64,000 nucleotides of DNA from Clostridiales bacterium (GTDB lineage: Bacteria; Bacillota; Clostridia; Oscillospirales; Acutalibacteraceae): assembly GCA_022799115.1 (NCBI GenBank), contig JAAWNT010000001.1, forward strand, positions 124,001 to 188,000, written 5' to 3'. Below are positions 7,576 through 22,485 of this stretch, piece by piece; the first letter of the stretch is position 1, and each line of letters starts with the position of its first letter. A program made the translations under genes and the position numbers. The notes below the pieces were generated by a model. That model did not search any database and was not told the DNA's origin. It saw only the letters and a list, made by a program, of their open reading frames with translations.

Positions 7576-7612
7576 TAAAAAGGCCCCTGCCGTCAAAAAC
7601 GGCAGGGGCCTT
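7576..7612 (-). terminator. Strong intrinsic terminator of tuf
   Basis: GGCCCCTGCCGT (7582-7593) and ACGGCAGGGGCC (7599-7610) form a perfect 12-bp stem with a five-base loop. On the minus strand it is followed by TTTTTATC. It lies about 25 bases past the tuf stop. Confidence 0.95.
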
Positions 7613-7635
7613 CCATTTGAAAGCAAAAGCCTCAA

Positions 7636-8838
7636 TTATTCATTGATAGCGGTAACAACGCCGGAACCAACGGTACGGCCGCCTTCACGGATAGCGAAGC
7701 GCAGACCTTCCTCAATGGCGATGGGGGTAATCAGTTCCACATCCATCACAACGTTATCGCCAGGCATGCACATCTCGGTGCCCTCGGGCAGAGAGATAAC
7801 GCCGGTTACGTCGGTGGTACGGAAGAAGAACTGAGGACGGTAGTTGTTGAAGAAAGGAGTATGACGGCCGCCTTCATCCTTGGTCAGCACGTATACCTGG
7901 CCCTTGAACTTGGTATGCGGATGAATGGAACCGGGCTTAGACAGAACCTGACCACGCTCGATTTCATTTCTCTGAATACCACGCAGCAAAGCGCCGATGT
8001 TGTCGCCGGCCTCCGCGTAATCCAGGATCTTGCGGAACATTTCAATACCGGTTACAACGGTCTTTCTCTTCTCGTCGGTCAGACCAACGATTTCCACTTC
8101 TTCAGAAGTTCTCAGCTGGCCACGCTCCACTCTACCGGTGGCAACGGTGCCGCGGCCGGTGATGGTGAATACGTCTTCCACAGGCATCAGGAAGGGCAGG
8201 TCAGCCTTGCGCTCAGGAGTGGGAATGAAGCTATCAACAGCAGCCATCAGCTCATGAATGCACTTATACTCAGCAGCGCTGGGATCCTTGGAATCGCACT
8301 CCAGAACCTGCAGCGCGGAACCGCGGATGATGGGGGTGTCGTCGCCCGGGAACTCATACTCGTTGAGCAGTTCACGGATCTCCATCTCAACCAGGTCGAG
8401 CAGTTCTTCGTCGTCAACCTGATCGGCCTTGTTCATGAACACCACGATGTAGGGCACGCCAACCTGACGGGAAAGCAGGATGTGCTCTCTGGTCTGGGGC
8501 ATGGGGCCGTCCGCAGCGGACACAACCAGGATAGCGCCGTCCATCTGAGCAGCACCAGTAATCATGTTCTTAACGTAGTCGGCATGGCCAGGGCAGTCAA
8601 CGTGAGCATAGTGACGGGTTTCGGTCTGATACTCAACGTGAGCGGTGTTGATGGTAATACCGCGCTCTCTCTCTTCGGGAGCCTTATCAATATTGGCATA
8701 ATCCACAAAATCAGCGTCGCCAGCCAGGTTCAGCACCTTGGTGATCGCAGCGGTCAGAGTGGTCTTACCATGGTCAACGTGGCCGATGGTACCAATATTT
8801 ACGTGGGGCTTATTTCTTTCAAATTTAGCCTTTGCCAT
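7636..8838 (-). CDS. tuf: Elongation factor Tu
   Basis: A 400-residue translational GTPase delivering aminoacyl-tRNA to the ribosome. G1 is GHVDHGKT at 19-26, the effector region [15 protein letters not shown] follows, then DCPGHAD (G3) and NKAD (G4), with beta-barrel domains 2 and 3 behind. The start at 8838 ([14 protein letters not shown]) has AAGGAGGAA upstream; an in-frame start nine codons earlier lacks support. It is last in the rpoBC-rpsLG-fusA-tuf group and ends at a strong terminator. A consensus-like promoter at 8913-8941 gives it extra transcription. Length is normal. Confidence 0.98.
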   Translation of the reverse strand: MAKAKFERNKPHVNIGTIGHVDHGKTTLTAAITKVLNLAGDADFVDYANIDKAPEERERGITINTAHVEYQTETRHYAHVDCPGHADYVKNMITGAAQMDGAILVVSAADGPMPQTREHILLSRQVGVPYIVVFMNKADQVDDEELLDLVEMEIRELLNEYEFPGDDTPIIRGSALQVLECDSKDPSAAEYKCIHELMAAVDSFIPTPERKADLPFLMPVEDVFTITGRGTVATGRVERGQLRTSEEVEIVGLTDEKRKTVVTGIEMFRKILDYAEAGDNIGALLRGIQRNEIERGQVLSKPGSIHPHTKFKGQVYVLTKDEGGRHTPFFNNYRPQFFFRTTDVTGVISLPEGTEMCMPGDNVVMDVELITPIAIEEGLRFAIREGGRTVGSGVVTAINE

Positions 8839-8912
8839 TGGAATTTCCTCCTTTTTATCACTCAAATAAAATAATGGGTTAGCGAAACATCTTATGAATC
8901 GCTACAGTTATC

Positions 8913-8941
8913 ATTCTAGCAATTTCCATTACAAAATGCAA
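8913..8941 (-). promoter_or_regulatory. Internal sigma-A promoter for tuf
   Basis: On the minus strand TTGCAT and TAGAAT have a 17-base spacer, in the 121-base fusA-tuf gap, about 75 bases before the tuf start. Confidence 0.65.
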
Positions 8942-8959
8942 TAGAAAAATACCTAGATT

Positions 8960-11038
8960 TTAGTCTTTCTTGCTCCGGTCGGAAATAATCTTCTCAGAAA
9001 CAGACTTGGGAACTTCGGCATAGTTGTCGGGTTCCATCACGTACTGGCCTCTTCCCTGGGTCTTGCTGCGCATGTCGGTAGCATAACCGAACATCTCAGA
9101 CAGCGGAACCATGGAATTGATTCTCTGAGCGCCCGGGATGGCGTCCATACCCAGGATCATACCGCGACGGGAGTTGATATCGCCGATAACGTCGCCCATG
9201 TATTCCTCGGGAACGATAACGGTTACCTTCATAATGGGTTCCAGCAGTACCGGATCAGCCTTTCTCATCGCCTCTTTAAAGGCCATGGAACCGGCGATCT
9301 TAAACGCCATTTCAGAGGAGTCAACCTCATGATAAGAACCGTCATACAGAGTAACCTTTACATCCACAACATTGTAACCGGCCAGTACACCGGAGAGCAT
9401 GGCTCCCTGAATACCTTGGTCAACTGCGGGAATATATTCCTTCGGAATGGCGCCGCCCACGATGGCGTTGACAAACTCATAACCCTTGCCGGGATTGGGC
9501 TCGATACGGATCTTAACATGACCGTACTGGCCCTTACCGCCGGACTGACGGGCGTACTTGTTGTCCACTTCGGCGTTCTTACGAATGGTTTCTTTGTAAG
9601 CAACCTGAGGCTTACCTACATTTGCCTCCACCTTGAATTCGCGGAGCAAACGGTCCACGATGATTTCCAAGTGAAGCTCGCCCATACCGGCGATGATGGT
9701 TTGACCGGTTTCTTCATCGGTGTAAGCCTTGAAGGTAGGATCTTCCTCAGCCAGTTTGGCTAAGGCAATACCCATCTTCTCCTGACCAGCTTTGGTCTTT
9801 GGCTCGATGGCTACTCGAATAACCGGCTCCGGGAACTCCATGGATTCCAGAATCACAGGGTGCTTCTGGTCGCACAGGGTGTCGCCTGTGGTGGTATTCT
9901 TCACACCTACCGCAGCGGCAATGTCACCGGCATATACGGTTTCGATATCCTGACGATGGTTCGCATGCATTTGCAGAATGCGGCCCATACGCTCGGTGTT
10001 GTCCTTGGTGGAGTTGTACACAGTGGTACCGGCGTTGATGGAACCGGAATACACACGGAAGAAGCACAACTTACCCACAAAGGGGTCGGTAGCAATCTTA
10101 AAGGCCAACGCCGCAAAGGGTTCGTCATCGGAAGAATGACGCACTGTCTCTTCTTCGGTGTCGGGATTGATTCCCTTAATAGCGGGAACATCCGTGGGCG
10201 CGGGCATGTAATCAATGATGGCGTCCAGCAGCTTCTGCACGCCCTTGTTTTTGTAGGAAGTACCGCAGCACACCGGAACCATGGTGTTGTTGATGGTAGA
10301 CTTGCGAATGCAGGTCTTGATCTCTTCCAGCGTCAGTTCTTCGCCCTCGAGGTACTTCTCAAATAAGGCGTCGTCCTGCTCAGCCACATGCTCCATCATC
10401 TCGGTGTGATATTTTTCCGCCAGCTCTTTCATATCCTCAGGAATCTCTTCCTCGCGGATATCATTGCCCAGGTCGTCGTAATAGATATAGGCTTTCATTT
10501 CCACCAGATCAATGAGGCCCTTAAAGGTATCCTCAGAGCCGATGGGCAGCTGGATCGGAACAGCGTTACATTTCAGACGGTCCTTCATCATCTGGACCAC
10601 GCGATAGAAATCGGCGCCCATGATGTCCATCTTATTAACGTAAGCCATACGCGGAACCTGATATTTATCAGCCTGACGCCAAACGGTCTCAGACTGAGGC
10701 TCGACGCCGCCCTTGGCGCACAGTACGGTAACCGAACCGTCGAGCACGCGCAGGGAACGCTCTACTTCCACGGTAAAGTCCACGTGGCCGGGGGTGTCGA
10801 TGATGTTAATTCTGTGTTTTTTCCAGAAACAGGTCGTCGCAGCGGAGGTAATGGTAATACCTCTTTCCTGCTCCTGTGCCATCCAGTCCATGGTGGCGGC
10901 GCCGTCATGGGTTTCACCAATCTTGTGATTGATGCCGGTGTAGTACAGGATACGCTCTGTTGTGGTGGTTTTACCGGCATCAATATGAGCCATGATACCG
11001 ATATTGCGGGTTAAATCCAGTGAAACCTGCCTTGGCAT
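8960..11038 (-). CDS. fusA: Elongation factor G
   Basis: A 692-residue translocase GTPase that drives tRNA-mRNA movement on the ribosome. G1 AHIDAGKT is near residue 17, followed by [25 protein letters not shown] and NKMD. Domains II-V follow, with [14 protein letters not shown] and the GGKGQYGHV segment of domain IV. The start has AAGGAGGACCC upstream. It lies between rpsG and tuf in the classical str order, with gaps of 229 and 121 bases, wider than in many Firmicutes. Length and all motifs are ordinary. Confidence 0.98.
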   Translation of the reverse strand: MPRQVSLDLTRNIGIMAHIDAGKTTTTERILYYTGINHKIGETHDGAATMDWMAQEQERGITITSAATTCFWKKHRINIIDTPGHVDFTVEVERSLRVLDGSVTVLCAKGGVEPQSETVWRQADKYQVPRMAYVNKMDIMGADFYRVVQMMKDRLKCNAVPIQLPIGSEDTFKGLIDLVEMKAYIYYDDLGNDIREEEIPEDMKELAEKYHTEMMEHVAEQDDALFEKYLEGEELTLEEIKTCIRKSTINNTMVPVCCGTSYKNKGVQKLLDAIIDYMPAPTDVPAIKGINPDTEEETVRHSSDDEPFAALAFKIATDPFVGKLCFFRVYSGSINAGTTVYNSTKDNTERMGRILQMHANHRQDIETVYAGDIAAAVGVKNTTTGDTLCDQKHPVILESMEFPEPVIRVAIEPKTKAGQEKMGIALAKLAEEDPTFKAYTDEETGQTIIAGMGELHLEIIVDRLLREFKVEANVGKPQVAYKETIRKNAEVDNKYARQSGGKGQYGHVKIRIEPNPGKGYEFVNAIVGGAIPKEYIPAVDQGIQGAMLSGVLAGYNVVDVKVTLYDGSYHEVDSSEMAFKIAGSMAFKEAMRKADPVLLEPIMKVTVIVPEEYMGDVIGDINSRRGMILGMDAIPGAQRINSMVPLSEMFGYATDMRSKTQGRGQYVMEPDNYAEVPKSVSEKIISDRSKKD

Positions 11039-11267
11039 ATAGTGGGTCCTCCTTAAAGTATGGGAAAATTATGCAGCAAACAAGCTTGCGCATACTCTCC
11101 CGCTGTCTTGCTTGCGGCTCATAAGAATGCCACAGGGAACAAGCAGTCCATAAAGCCAGAATATCAAAATTCTATCTTTACAGACTACTGGGGAATCTCC
11201 CCCTTGTCCCATGCGGCTGTTCTCGATTGGTTTGTAGCTACAGGTGAAAGCGACCGCTCCGGTCAAA

Positions 11268-11738
11268 TTACCATCTGTAATGTGCAAACGCCTTGTTGGC
11301 CTCCGCCATCTTGTGCGTATCGTCACGCTTCTTGGCGGCGCCACCGGCACCGTTGACAGCATCCAGGATTTCTCCGGCAAGTCTCTCTCTCATGGTCTTC
11401 TCAGAACGAAGTCTGGAATAATTGGTCAACCAGCGCAGACCCAGGGTCTCTCTTCTTTCCGGCCGAACCTCCATGGGCACCTGGTAGGTAGCGCCACCTA
11501 CACGGCGGGCCTTGACCTCCAGCTGCGGCATGATATTTTCCATGGCCTGCTCGAACACTTCGAGCGGCTCTTTGCCTGTCTTATCTTTGATGATATCAAA
11601 GGCGCCGTAGACGATCTTCTGGGAAACACCCTTTTTGCCGTCCAGCATAACGCTGTTGATAAGACGGGTAACTTTCTTGGAATTGTACAAAGGATCGGGC
11701 AAAACATCACGTTTTGCAATGTTACCTCTTCTTGGCAC
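11268..11738 (-). CDS. rpsG: 30S ribosomal protein S7
   Basis: A 156-residue S7, which binds the 3' major domain of 16S rRNA and nucleates assembly of the 30S head. It starts (M)[17 protein letters not shown] and contains [20 protein letters not shown] and [21 protein letters not shown], family hallmarks. The start is a GTG at 11738 with GGAGG eight bases upstream; this gives exactly the usual 156 residues, whereas the longer frame adds a non-homologous leader. It sits between rpsL and fusA. Confidence 0.97.
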   Translation of the reverse strand: MPRRGNIAKRDVLPDPLYNSKKVTRLINSVMLDGKKGVSQKIVYGAFDIIKDKTGKEPLEVFEQAMENIMPQLEVKARRVGGATYQVPMEVRPERRETLGLRWLTNYSRLRSEKTMRERLAGEILDAVNGAGGAAKKRDDTHKMAEANKAFAHYRW

Positions 11739-11937
11739 TTTACTTCCCTCCTTCATAGGTATGATATCATAGGTACTCGAAAGCGACAAACTCCCGTTGG
11801 CCAACACAGAGGCATATTATCTATATAATATACCGCTGCATTGCGTTGCAGTGGTCAAAGGGGAAAAGCACCCCTCGGATCCTACACTTTTACTCTACTT
11901 GTAAAAATGATGCAGCCGTTCGGTTTCTGTCAAATTC

Positions 11938-12369
11938 TTATTTCTTTGCGGCGCCCGCCTTGGGACGCTTCGCGCCGTACTTGGAACGGGCCTGCATACG
12001 TTTGGCAACGCCCTGGGCATCCAAGGTTCCGCGGATGATGTGGTAACGCACACCAGGCACGTCCTTAACACGTCCGCCACGGATCAGAACCACGCTATGT
12101 TCCTGCAGGTTGTGACCCACGCCGGGGATATAGGAAGTAACCTCGATTCCGTTGGAAAGCCGCACTCTGGCGATCTTACGAAGCGCGGAGTTCGGTTTCT
12201 TAGGGGTAGCGGTTTTTACAGCCGTGCACACACCGCGCTTTTGAGGAGAGCTTTGCTCAATGGCAACGCGCTTCTTGGAGTTCCATCCTCTTAAAAGAGC
12301 CGGGGTCTTGGCCTTCTTCTCGGTAACCTCTCTGCCTTTGCGAACCAGTTGGTTAAAGGTTGGCAACAT
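11938..12369 (-). CDS. rpsL: 30S ribosomal protein S12
   Basis: A 143-residue S12, part of the decoding centre. It has [13 protein letters not shown] at the start, the [19 protein letters not shown] loop and [17 protein letters not shown]. The lysines changed in streptomycin-resistant mutants (PKKPNS and GRVKD) are both wild type. It ends in a basic tail ([14 protein letters not shown]). AGGAGGTGT precedes the ATG. It follows rpoC after 183 bases. The L7Ae-like ribosomal protein gene often found between rpoC and rpsL in Firmicutes is absent. Confidence 0.98.
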   Translation of the reverse strand: MLPTFNQLVRKGREVTEKKAKTPALLRGWNSKKRVAIEQSSPQKRGVCTAVKTATPKKPNSALRKIARVRLSNGIEVTSYIPGVGHNLQEHSVVLIRGGRVKDVPGVRYHIIRGTLDAQGVAKRMQARSKYGAKRPKAGAAKK

Positions 12370-12552
12370 GACACCTCCTAACGAAAAATTTTTCTATGTT
12401 CACAGGAACAATATAACATTGCCCTGATCCCACCAAAATATTCCTTTATTCAAAACAGCCATAAAGGATAGGGCGGTAAACAAGGATTTCACGCAAATGA
12501 ACGACAAATCCATCTGCGCGATTATCCCTTTTCACAATTGTTTATGATACCA

Positions 12553-16092
<3,540 letters not shown>

Positions 16093-16112
16093 AGATTAAA
16101 GCCCCCTCCTCT

Positions 16113-19100
16113 TTATTCCAACTCTTCACTGGTCAGTGAATCAAAGTCCAATTCTTCTTCCGGTTCTTCCTCAAAGAAGCTAGCCTCGTCGAACATATTG
16201 TTGTCCTCCGGGTCGTCCTCCAGAGAGAACCCGTCCAGAGAGGTCATCACTTCCGGCTCCTCCAGATTGACGTCCTCCACAGCGGTCAGACCCATATCGT
16301 CATCCTCGTCGAAGTTCTGCTTCAGGTCGATCTCTTCGTCGTCCTTATCCAGCACCTTAACGTCCAGACCCAGAGACTGCAACTCCTTGATGAGCACCTT
16401 GAAGGATTCAGGAATGCCGGGCTTGGGAATGTTCTGGCCCTTGACAATGGATTCATAAGTCTTTACGCGGCCCACCACGTCGTCCGATTTGACGGTAAGA
16501 ATTTCCTGCAACGTGTAGGCAGCTCCATAAGCCTCCAGCGCCCACACTTCCATTTCTCCGAAACGCTGGCCGCCGAATTGGGCTTTACCGCCCAAGGGCT
16601 GCTGAGTAACCAGAGAATAGGGGCCGGTGGAACGCGCGTGAATCTTATCATCAACCAGATGATGGAGCTTGAGGTAATACATATATCCCACGGTAACGGG
16701 ATTGTCGAAATATTCGCCGGTTCGGCCATCCTTGAGGATGGTTTTTCCGTCCTCCCGATACCCGGCCATCTTAAAGCATTCCACAATATCGTCTTCATGA
16801 GCGCCGTCAAAAACAGGGGTCATAATTTTCCAGCCCAGCGCCTTGGCCGCATATCCCAGATGCACTTCCAGCACCTGACCGATGTTCATACGAGAAGGCA
16901 CGCCCAAGGGATTCAAGACGATATCCAGCGGGGTACCGTCGGGCAGGAAGGGCATATCCTCCTGGGGCAAAATGCGGGATACAACACCCTTGTTTCCATG
17001 GCGACCGGCCATCTTATCGCCCACCGAGATTTTTCTCTTCTGAGCCAGATAGCAGCGCACCACCTTGTTGACGCCGGGCTGCAGCTCGTCGTTGCCGTTT
17101 TCACGGGTGAACACCTTCACATCCACCACAATGCCCGATTCGCCGTGAGGCACTCGAAGAGAGGTGTCTCTCACCTCTCTGGCCTTCTCGCCGAAGATGG
17201 CGCGCAGCAGGCGCTCCTCAGCGGTGAGTTCGGTCTCTCCCTTGGGAGTCACCTTTCCAACCAGGATATCTCCGGCGTGCACCTCGGCGCCCACGTGGAT
17301 AATGCCGCTCTCGTCCAAATCCTTAAGCAGATCCTCGTTGACGTTGGGAATATCCCGGGTAATCTCCTCCGGCCCTAACTTGGTGTCACGGGCCTCCGTC
17401 TCATATTCCTCAATGTGAATGGACGTATACACGTCGTCACGCACAATCTTTTCATTGATGAGGACGGCGTCCTCATAGTTATAGCCTTCCCAGGTCATAA
17501 ATCCGATCAAGGCATTTTTACCCAGGGAGATCTCGCCGTTGCTGGTGGCGGGTCCGTCGGCCAGCACCGCGTGTTTCTCCACGTGCTGTCCCACAGAAAC
17601 CACCGGAACCTGGTTGATACAGGTGCCCTGATTGGAACGCATGAACTTGGTGATGGGATAGGAGACCGTTTCTCCGCTGTCATGCTTGAGCTTTACCAGG
17701 TTAGCGCTGACGCTGACCACAGTGCCCGCCTCTTTCGCAAGTACGCACACGCCGGAGTCCACACCCGCCTTGTATTCCATACCGGTTCCCACTATGGGAG
17801 CCTCGGTTTTTAAAAGCGGAACCGCCTGCCGCTGCATGTTGGAACCCATCAGCGCACGGTTGGCGTCGTCGTTCTCCAGGAAGGGAATCATAGCGGTAGC
17901 CACAGAAACCACCATTCGAGGCGAAACATCCATATAGTCGGCACGGGAGGATTCCACCTCCACAAACTCGTCCCGGAAACGGCCGTTGACCTTGGGATTG
18001 ATGAAATGTCCTTCCTCATCCAAGGGCTCGTTGGCCTGTGCCACAATGAAGTCGTCCTCCACATCGGCGGTCATATAGACCACCTCTTTGGTGACTACGC
18101 CGTTCTCCTTATCCACCTTGCGGAAAGGAGCCTCGATAAAGCCGTACTCATTGATTCGAGCGAACGTAGCCAGATAGGAGATCAAGCCGATGTTGGGACC
18201 TTCCGGAGTCTCAATGGGGCACATGCGTCCGTAATGGCTGTAGTGTACGTCGCGGACCTCGAATCCCGCGCGGTCACGGGACAGACCGCCGGGACCCAGG
18301 GCGGACAGACGGCGCTTGTGGGTCAGCTCAGCCAAAGGATTGGTTTGATCCATGAACTGAGACAACGGCGAGGAACCGAAGAACTCCTTGATGGCCGCCA
18401 CCACAGGACGAATATTGATTAAGGCGTGGGGGGTGAGCACTTCCAGATCCTGCGCCTGCAGAGTCATGCGCTCACGGATAACCCTTTCCAACCGGGAGAA
18501 GCCGATACGGAACTGATTTTGCAGCAATTCTCCCACACAGCGGATGCGCCGGTTGCCTAAATGGTCGATATCGTCGGTGGTACCCACGCCGCAGGCTAGG
18601 CAATTCATATAGTTGATGGACGAGAAAATGTCGTCCACAATGATGTGTTTGGGAATCAGCTCATCCATGCGGGTTTTAATGGCCTCTTTGATCTCCTCGT
18701 CGTTTGTGCAGGTGTCCAGAATCTCACACAGCACGCTGAAGCGGACGCGTTCCTTAATCTCGCACTCCTCATGGGCATCGAAATTAACAAAGTGATTGAT
18801 TTCCACCATGCCGTTGGAGATGATTTTAACCGGCTTTTCCATATTTTCCACGGTAACATAAGCCACCGACACGCCGGCATTCTCAATCTCCATGGCTTTA
18901 TCACGGGAGATTACCTCTCCCGCTTCCGCCATCAGCTCGCCGGTCAAGGGATTGGCAATGGGTTCAAAAAGCTGCTGGCCCGCCAAACGGTTGGCGATCC
19001 CCAGCTTTTTATTGTATTTATATCGTCCCACGCGGGACAGGTCATATCGTCTGGCGTCGAAGAACAGGGCGTTAATATGGGACTGAGAGCTCTCCACAGT

Positions 19101-19844
19101 GGGCGGCTCGCTGGGACGCAGTTTACGGTATACCTCTAAAAGGGCCTCCTCCGTATTCTTACAGGGATCCTTTTCAATGGTGGCGCGAATGCGGTCATCG
19201 TCGCCGAAATACTCAATCAATTCGTCGTCGCTGCCCAGGCCCAGCGCTCTGATAAAGCAGGTGATCGGAATTTTACGGTTTTTGTCAATGCGTACATAAA
19301 AGACGTCGTTGGCGTCATTTTCATATTCCAGCCAGGCGCCGCGGTTGGGAATGACGGTAGAGCTAAAAAGCTGTTTGCCCGTCTTGTCGTATTCCATCTT
19401 ATAATAGACGCCCGGAGAACGAACCAGCTGAGAAACAATGACGCGCTCCGCGCCGTTGATGACAAAGGTGCCCGAATCGGTCATCAGCGGGAAATCCCCC
19501 ATAAAGACCTCGGACTCCTTGATCTCTCCGCTCTCTTTGTTGAGCAGGCGGGCAGTTACTCTGAGAGCCGCGGAATAGGTGGCGTCCCGTTCCTTGCATT
19601 CTGCCACGCTGTAATTTGGTTTGTCGATGTCCAACTTATAATTGACAAAGTCAAGGACAAGGTTGCCGGTGTAATCCGTAATTCCTGAAACATCCTTAAA
19701 TACTTCCCGGAGTCCCTCGTCCAGGAACCATTGATAGGAATTCTTCTGCACCTCGATGAGATTGGGCATGTCCAATACTTCATCGATCCGGGAAAAACTC
19801 ATTCTGACGTTTTCACCCAAATGCACCGGTTTGACGTTCACCAT
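16113..19844 (-). CDS. rpoB: RNA polymerase beta subunit
   Basis: A 1243-residue beta subunit from the ATG at 19844 ([20 protein letters not shown]); GGAGTG lies upstream of that codon, while the ATG seven codons earlier has no site. The rifampicin pocket reads [22 protein letters not shown] then [16 protein letters not shown], with the common resistance positions in the sensitive state. The C-terminal clamp ([24 protein letters not shown]) is followed by an acidic tail of about 60 residues rich in Glu/Asp. rpoB has its own promoter at 20024-20052, and rplJ-rplL are not upstream, so rpoBC is uncoupled from the L10 operon here. Confidence 0.98.
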   Translation of the reverse strand: MVNVKPVHLGENVRMSFSRIDEVLDMPNLIEVQKNSYQWFLDEGLREVFKDVSGITDYTGNLVLDFVNYKLDIDKPNYSVAECKERDATYSAALRVTARLLNKESGEIKESEVFMGDFPLMTDSGTFVINGAERVIVSQLVRSPGVYYKMEYDKTGKQLFSSTVIPNRGAWLEYENDANDVFYVRIDKNRKIPITCFIRALGLGSDDELIEYFGDDDRIRATIEKDPCKNTEEALLEVYRKLRPSEPPTVESSQSHINALFFDARRYDLSRVGRYKYNKKLGIANRLAGQQLFEPIANPLTGELMAEAGEVISRDKAMEIENAGVSVAYVTVENMEKPVKIISNGMVEINHFVNFDAHEECEIKERVRFSVLCEILDTCTNDEEIKEAIKTRMDELIPKHIIVDDIFSSINYMNCLACGVGTTDDIDHLGNRRIRCVGELLQNQFRIGFSRLERVIRERMTLQAQDLEVLTPHALINIRPVVAAIKEFFGSSPLSQFMDQTNPLAELTHKRRLSALGPGGLSRDRAGFEVRDVHYSHYGRMCPIETPEGPNIGLISYLATFARINEYGFIEAPFRKVDKENGVVTKEVVYMTADVEDDFIVAQANEPLDEEGHFINPKVNGRFRDEFVEVESSRADYMDVSPRMVVSVATAMIPFLENDDANRALMGSNMQRQAVPLLKTEAPIVGTGMEYKAGVDSGVCVLAKEAGTVVSVSANLVKLKHDSGETVSYPITKFMRSNQGTCINQVPVVSVGQHVEKHAVLADGPATSNGEISLGKNALIGFMTWEGYNYEDAVLINEKIVRDDVYTSIHIEEYETEARDTKLGPEEITRDIPNVNEDLLKDLDESGIIHVGAEVHAGDILVGKVTPKGETELTAEERLLRAIFGEKAREVRDTSLRVPHGESGIVVDVKVFTRENGNDELQPGVNKVVRCYLAQKRKISVGDKMAGRHGNKGVVSRILPQEDMPFLPDGTPLDIVLNPLGVPSRMNIGQVLEVHLGYAAKALGWKIMTPVFDGAHEDDIVECFKMAGYREDGKTILKDGRTGEYFDNPVTVGYMYYLKLHHLVDDKIHARSTGPYSLVTQQPLGGKAQFGGQRFGEMEVWALEAYGAAYTLQEILTVKSDDVVGRVKTYESIVKGQNIPKPGIPESFKVLIKELQSLGLDVKVLDKDDEEIDLKQNFDEDDDMGLTAVEDVNLEEPEVMTSLDGFSLEDDPEDNNMFDEASFFEEEPEEELDFDSLTSEELE

Positions 19845-20023
19845 AGGCTCAATCACTCCATTCATCTATTTACCGCGGTCACGGCCTTCCAAAGCAAAAC
19901 GAATGCTGAAACGCTCGTTGCTGCACGTCATAAAAAAAATTTTTATACCCTTGATTTTTTAGTCAAATAATGATACTATAAATATCGGACAGGGTATATC
20001 TTTCCATTATGATGCAGTATATT

Positions 20024-20052
20024 ATTTTATTACAAATAATTGAAAATGTCAA
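20024..20052 (-). promoter_or_regulatory. Sigma-A promoter for rpoBC
   Basis: On the minus strand TTGACA and TAAAAT have a 17-base spacer. It leaves a leader of about 175 bases before rpoB. The rest of the 309-base gap (19845-20153) holds only this leader and the terminator at 20085-20111. Confidence 0.85.
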
Positions 20053-20084
20053 GATCAATCTGTCTTTTTATACAACAAAATTAA

Positions 20085-20111
20085 CCGCAGATCCACTGAT
20101 CTGCGGTTTTT
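20085..20111. terminator. Terminator of the small membrane protein gene, bidirectional
   Basis: CCGCAGATC and GATCTGCGG form a perfect 9-bp stem with loop CACT. TTTTT follows on the plus strand and TTAATTTTG on the minus strand. It insulates rpoB from the gene upstream. Confidence 0.7.
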
Positions 20112-20153
20112 CTGTTTTTTACAAACGAAAAGCGCTTTGTAAGGGACGCTTTT

Positions 20154-20567
20154 CTACAAAAAAAGCTGGGTAATGGGAATGTCGATAAGCGCCACAATAA
20201 CGGCGGCCACATTCACCTTATTGATTTTAGATTGCCTCATATCCAGTAACGCCATCGTTACCGAAAACAGCAGAAAAAGAATCGTCAACATCGTTAGAAT
20301 CGAACGGAATCTACCGGATAATTGAATCAAATTTCGCAGTCCGCCCCCTTGGTAAAAGGCCTGAAAGCCTCCCCAAAAATAAGACAACAGAAATTGCAGC
20401 GGCACTAATGCGGCCGAACTGATTAAGGCAGCCCAGTCGTAATGCAAGCGGTAGCGTCTATTGAGTCTTGAAACTGTTTTGGCGGTATGGCGAACATTTG
20501 GAGTCGCCGTTTCTATGCGCTGTTCTCTCTGCGTTTGGCTGTTTCCTCCAACGTGCGTATATTCCAA
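20154..20567 (-). CDS. Small integral membrane protein, unknown function
   Basis: A 137-residue protein. A polar N-terminal region of about 45 residues is followed by three hydrophobic segments at about 46-65 (ALISSAALVPLQFLLSYFWG), 88-108 (ILTMLTILFLLFSVTMALL) and 119-136 (VNVAAVIVALIDIPITQLF). The start is TTG at 20567, behind GGAGGCGGGAGG at a good distance, with a consensus promoter at 20626-20654. It is a single-gene unit with its own terminator. I do not recognise the family. Confidence 0.6.
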   Translation of the reverse strand: MEYTHVGGNSQTQREQRIETATPNVRHTAKTVSRLNRRYRLHYDWAALISSAALVPLQFLLSYFWGGFQAFYQGGGLRNLIQLSGRFRSILTMLTILFLLFSVTMALLDMRQSKINKVNVAAVIVALIDIPITQLFL

Positions 20568-20625
20568 ACCTCCCGCCTCCTTCCCTTAAGCCTTGCATCT
20601 CCCTTTGTAATCTCTTTCGGTTTTT

Positions 20626-20654
20626 ATTGTACTGGATATCTATAAATATTGCAA
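20626..20654 (-). promoter_or_regulatory. Sigma-A promoter of the small membrane protein gene
   Basis: On the minus strand TTGCAA and TACAAT with a 17-base spacer, 59 bases before the TTG start. Confidence 0.75.
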
Positions 20655-20706
20655 GTAATTATCAATTTTATTTTTACCAATTTTTCGATCCGAATTTTGC
20701 TAAAAT

Positions 20707-20755
20707 AAGCGCCCGACATGCACGTTTGCCTGTACATGTCGGACGCTTGTTTTTA
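20707..20755. terminator. Terminator after the Rrf2 regulator gene, bidirectional
   Basis: AAGCGCCCGACATG (20707-20720) pairs with CATGTCGGACGCTT (20735-20748) with one mismatch. It is followed by T-rich sequence on both strands (TTGTTTTT plus, TTATTTTAG minus). Confidence 0.7.
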
Positions 20756-20875
20756 CATCTGGGCGATATTAATCTTCCCATTTGCCAATATAAGAACATT
20801 GGGGACTTAAGAGAAGGCTGTATTTTACAATGCTGTCAGCAAACCCTCCCGTTTGCTAGTTGGAGGCATGCCTTT

Positions 20876-21271
20876 CTAATCCGGTTTTTTCTCCCGGTCA
20901 AAGGTCACCTGATCCAGCCGTTGCCTTACCAATGCGGATACCTCGTCGTAGATGTGATGAAACCGGCATTCGGTGTGACAGCAGTTGTAGTCTTTGGTCA
21001 GGCAGCGGTTAAGCACATAGGGCCCTTCCACCGCTTCGATCACCTGGCGCAAAGTAATCAGTCCCGGTTCTCTGGCCAGAGTATATCCGCCCTTGGCTCC
21101 CTTATAGGATTTTACCAGATTTTCCGCCACCAGCTTACGCAGGATTTTCAGTGAAAACCTCAGCGGCACCCTGGTATCTTCCGAGATGGTATGGGCGTCC
21201 AGCCTTCCATCGGATTCCGACAACCGCTCTACGATGCGTACCGCGTAATCCGCCTCCAGCGTCATGTGCAT
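20876..21271 (-). CDS. Rrf2-family transcriptional regulator with a cysteine cluster
   Basis: A 131-residue protein. Its N-terminal winged helix matches Rrf2: MTLEADYAVRIVERL, then DAHTISEDTRVPLRFSLKILRKLV and the wing KGAKGGYTLAREPGLITLRQVIEAVEGP. Cys90, Cys97, Cys98 and Cys102 lie where IscR/NsrR-type members bind an iron-sulfur cluster. A redox- or iron-sulfur-sensing role is therefore plausible, though the spacing is not identical to IscR. AAGGAGG is eight bases before the ATG. It lies just downstream of rpoD on the same strand, but no cysteine desulfurase gene is adjacent, so targets are unknown. Confidence 0.85.
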   Translation of the reverse strand: MHMTLEADYAVRIVERLSESDGRLDAHTISEDTRVPLRFSLKILRKLVAENLVKSYKGAKGGYTLAREPGLITLRQVIEAVEGPYVLNRCLTKDYNCCHTECRFHHIYDEVSALVRQRLDQVTFDREKKPD

Positions 21272-21375
21272 TGGCGCCGCCTCCTTTCCTCATGTATCCG
21301 GAGGGCAATTCCGTGCAGTCCCTCCCATCAGCCAAGAGCCGGATCCGGCCCCTTCGTCCTTAGGATGTCCAAAAA

Positions 21376-22473
21376 TCAGTCCAAAAAGTCCTTCAGCTTT
21401 TTGCTGCGGCTGGGATGGCGCAACTTACGCAGAGCCTTGGCCTCAATCTGGCGAATGCGCTCACGGGTAACGTTAAACTCCTTGCCCACCTCTTCCAGTG
21501 TACGGGAGCGTCCGTCCTCCAATCCAAAGCGCAGACGCAGCACCTTTTCCTCCCGCGGGGTCAAGGTATCCAGCACCTCGGCCAGCTGTTCTTTCAGCAA
21601 AGTATGAGAGGCGGCGTCGGCCGGGGCCGGGGCATCCTCATCCTGAATGAAGTCGCCCAAGTGGCTGTCCTCCTCCTCACCGATGGGGGTTTCCAGAGAA
21701 ACCGGTTCCTGTGCCACCCGCATAATCTCCCGAACCTTGTCCACAGGCATATCCAATTCGGCGGAAATATCGTCGGCGGAGGGCTCATGTCCGTTGGTGT
21801 GCAGCAGCTGGCTGGAAACCTTTTTCACCTTGTTGATGGTTTCCACCATATGCACGGGAATCCGGATGGTTCTGGCCTGGTCGGCGATGGCGCGAGTGAT
21901 AGCCTGGCGGATCCACCAAGTGGCGTAAGTAGAAAATTTAAACCCCTTGGTATAATCAAATTTTTCCACCGCTTTAATCAGTCCCAGATTTCCCTCCTGG
22001 ATCAAATCAAGAAACTGCATTCCCCGGCCCAGGTAACGCTTGGCAATGCTGACCACCAGACGCAGATTGGCCTCGGACAGACGCCGTTTGGCCTTGGCGT
22101 CCCCTTCGGTGATGCGGATAGCCAGATCAATTTCCTCCTCCGGAGTGAGCAGCGGAACTCGTCCGATTTCTTTGAGATAGACTTTAACCGGGTCGTCGAT
22201 GGCAACGCCTTCCGCCGCAGCCGGCGCTTCCGCTTCCGGTGTGTCCGGGGCGGCAATATTAAAATCGTCCAATGGGATCTCTTCAAAGTCCTCTACGATC
22301 TCAACGCCCAGCGCTTCCAGTGAATCGTAAAATTTTTCTATTTGTTCCGGTTCAAAGTCCAATTCGCCGATGGCGTCCAAAATCTCCTTGGTGCTCAAAT
22401 GTCCCTTGGCTTTCCCCTGTTCCATCAGATCCTTTATGACGGTTTTCTTATCCGGTGTTGCTGGCATTGCCAT
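21376..22473 (-). CDS. rpoD: Primary sigma factor (sigma-70/sigma-A)
   Basis: A 365-residue housekeeping sigma factor. A short region 1.1 (residues 5-70) precedes an acidic Ala/Glu/Pro linker. Region 1.2 is [17 protein letters not shown]. Region 2 contains [27 protein letters not shown] and the -10-reading stretch [20 protein letters not shown]. Region 3 starts [15 protein letters not shown]. Region 4.2 is [24 protein letters not shown]. It starts 12 bases after dnaG, with GGGGGAG upstream, giving the classic dnaG-rpoD pair. Length and motifs are normal. Confidence 0.97.
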   Translation of the reverse strand: MAMPATPDKKTVIKDLMEQGKAKGHLSTKEILDAIGELDFEPEQIEKFYDSLEALGVEIVEDFEEIPLDDFNIAAPDTPEAEAPAAAEGVAIDDPVKVYLKEIGRVPLLTPEEEIDLAIRITEGDAKAKRRLSEANLRLVVSIAKRYLGRGMQFLDLIQEGNLGLIKAVEKFDYTKGFKFSTYATWWIRQAITRAIADQARTIRIPVHMVETINKVKKVSSQLLHTNGHEPSADDISAELDMPVDKVREIMRVAQEPVSLETPIGEEEDSHLGDFIQDEDAPAPADAASHTLLKEQLAEVLDTLTPREEKVLRLRFGLEDGRSRTLEEVGKEFNVTRERIRQIEAKALRKLRHPSRSKKLKDFLD

Positions 22474-22485
22474 AAGTAACTCCCC

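Larger units (their letters stand above)
20568..20875. other. Intergenic region between the Rrf2 gene and the membrane protein gene
   Basis: 308 bases with no supported gene. It carries the membrane protein promoter (20626-20654) and the terminator at 20707-20755. Nothing else was seen. Confidence 0.6.
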
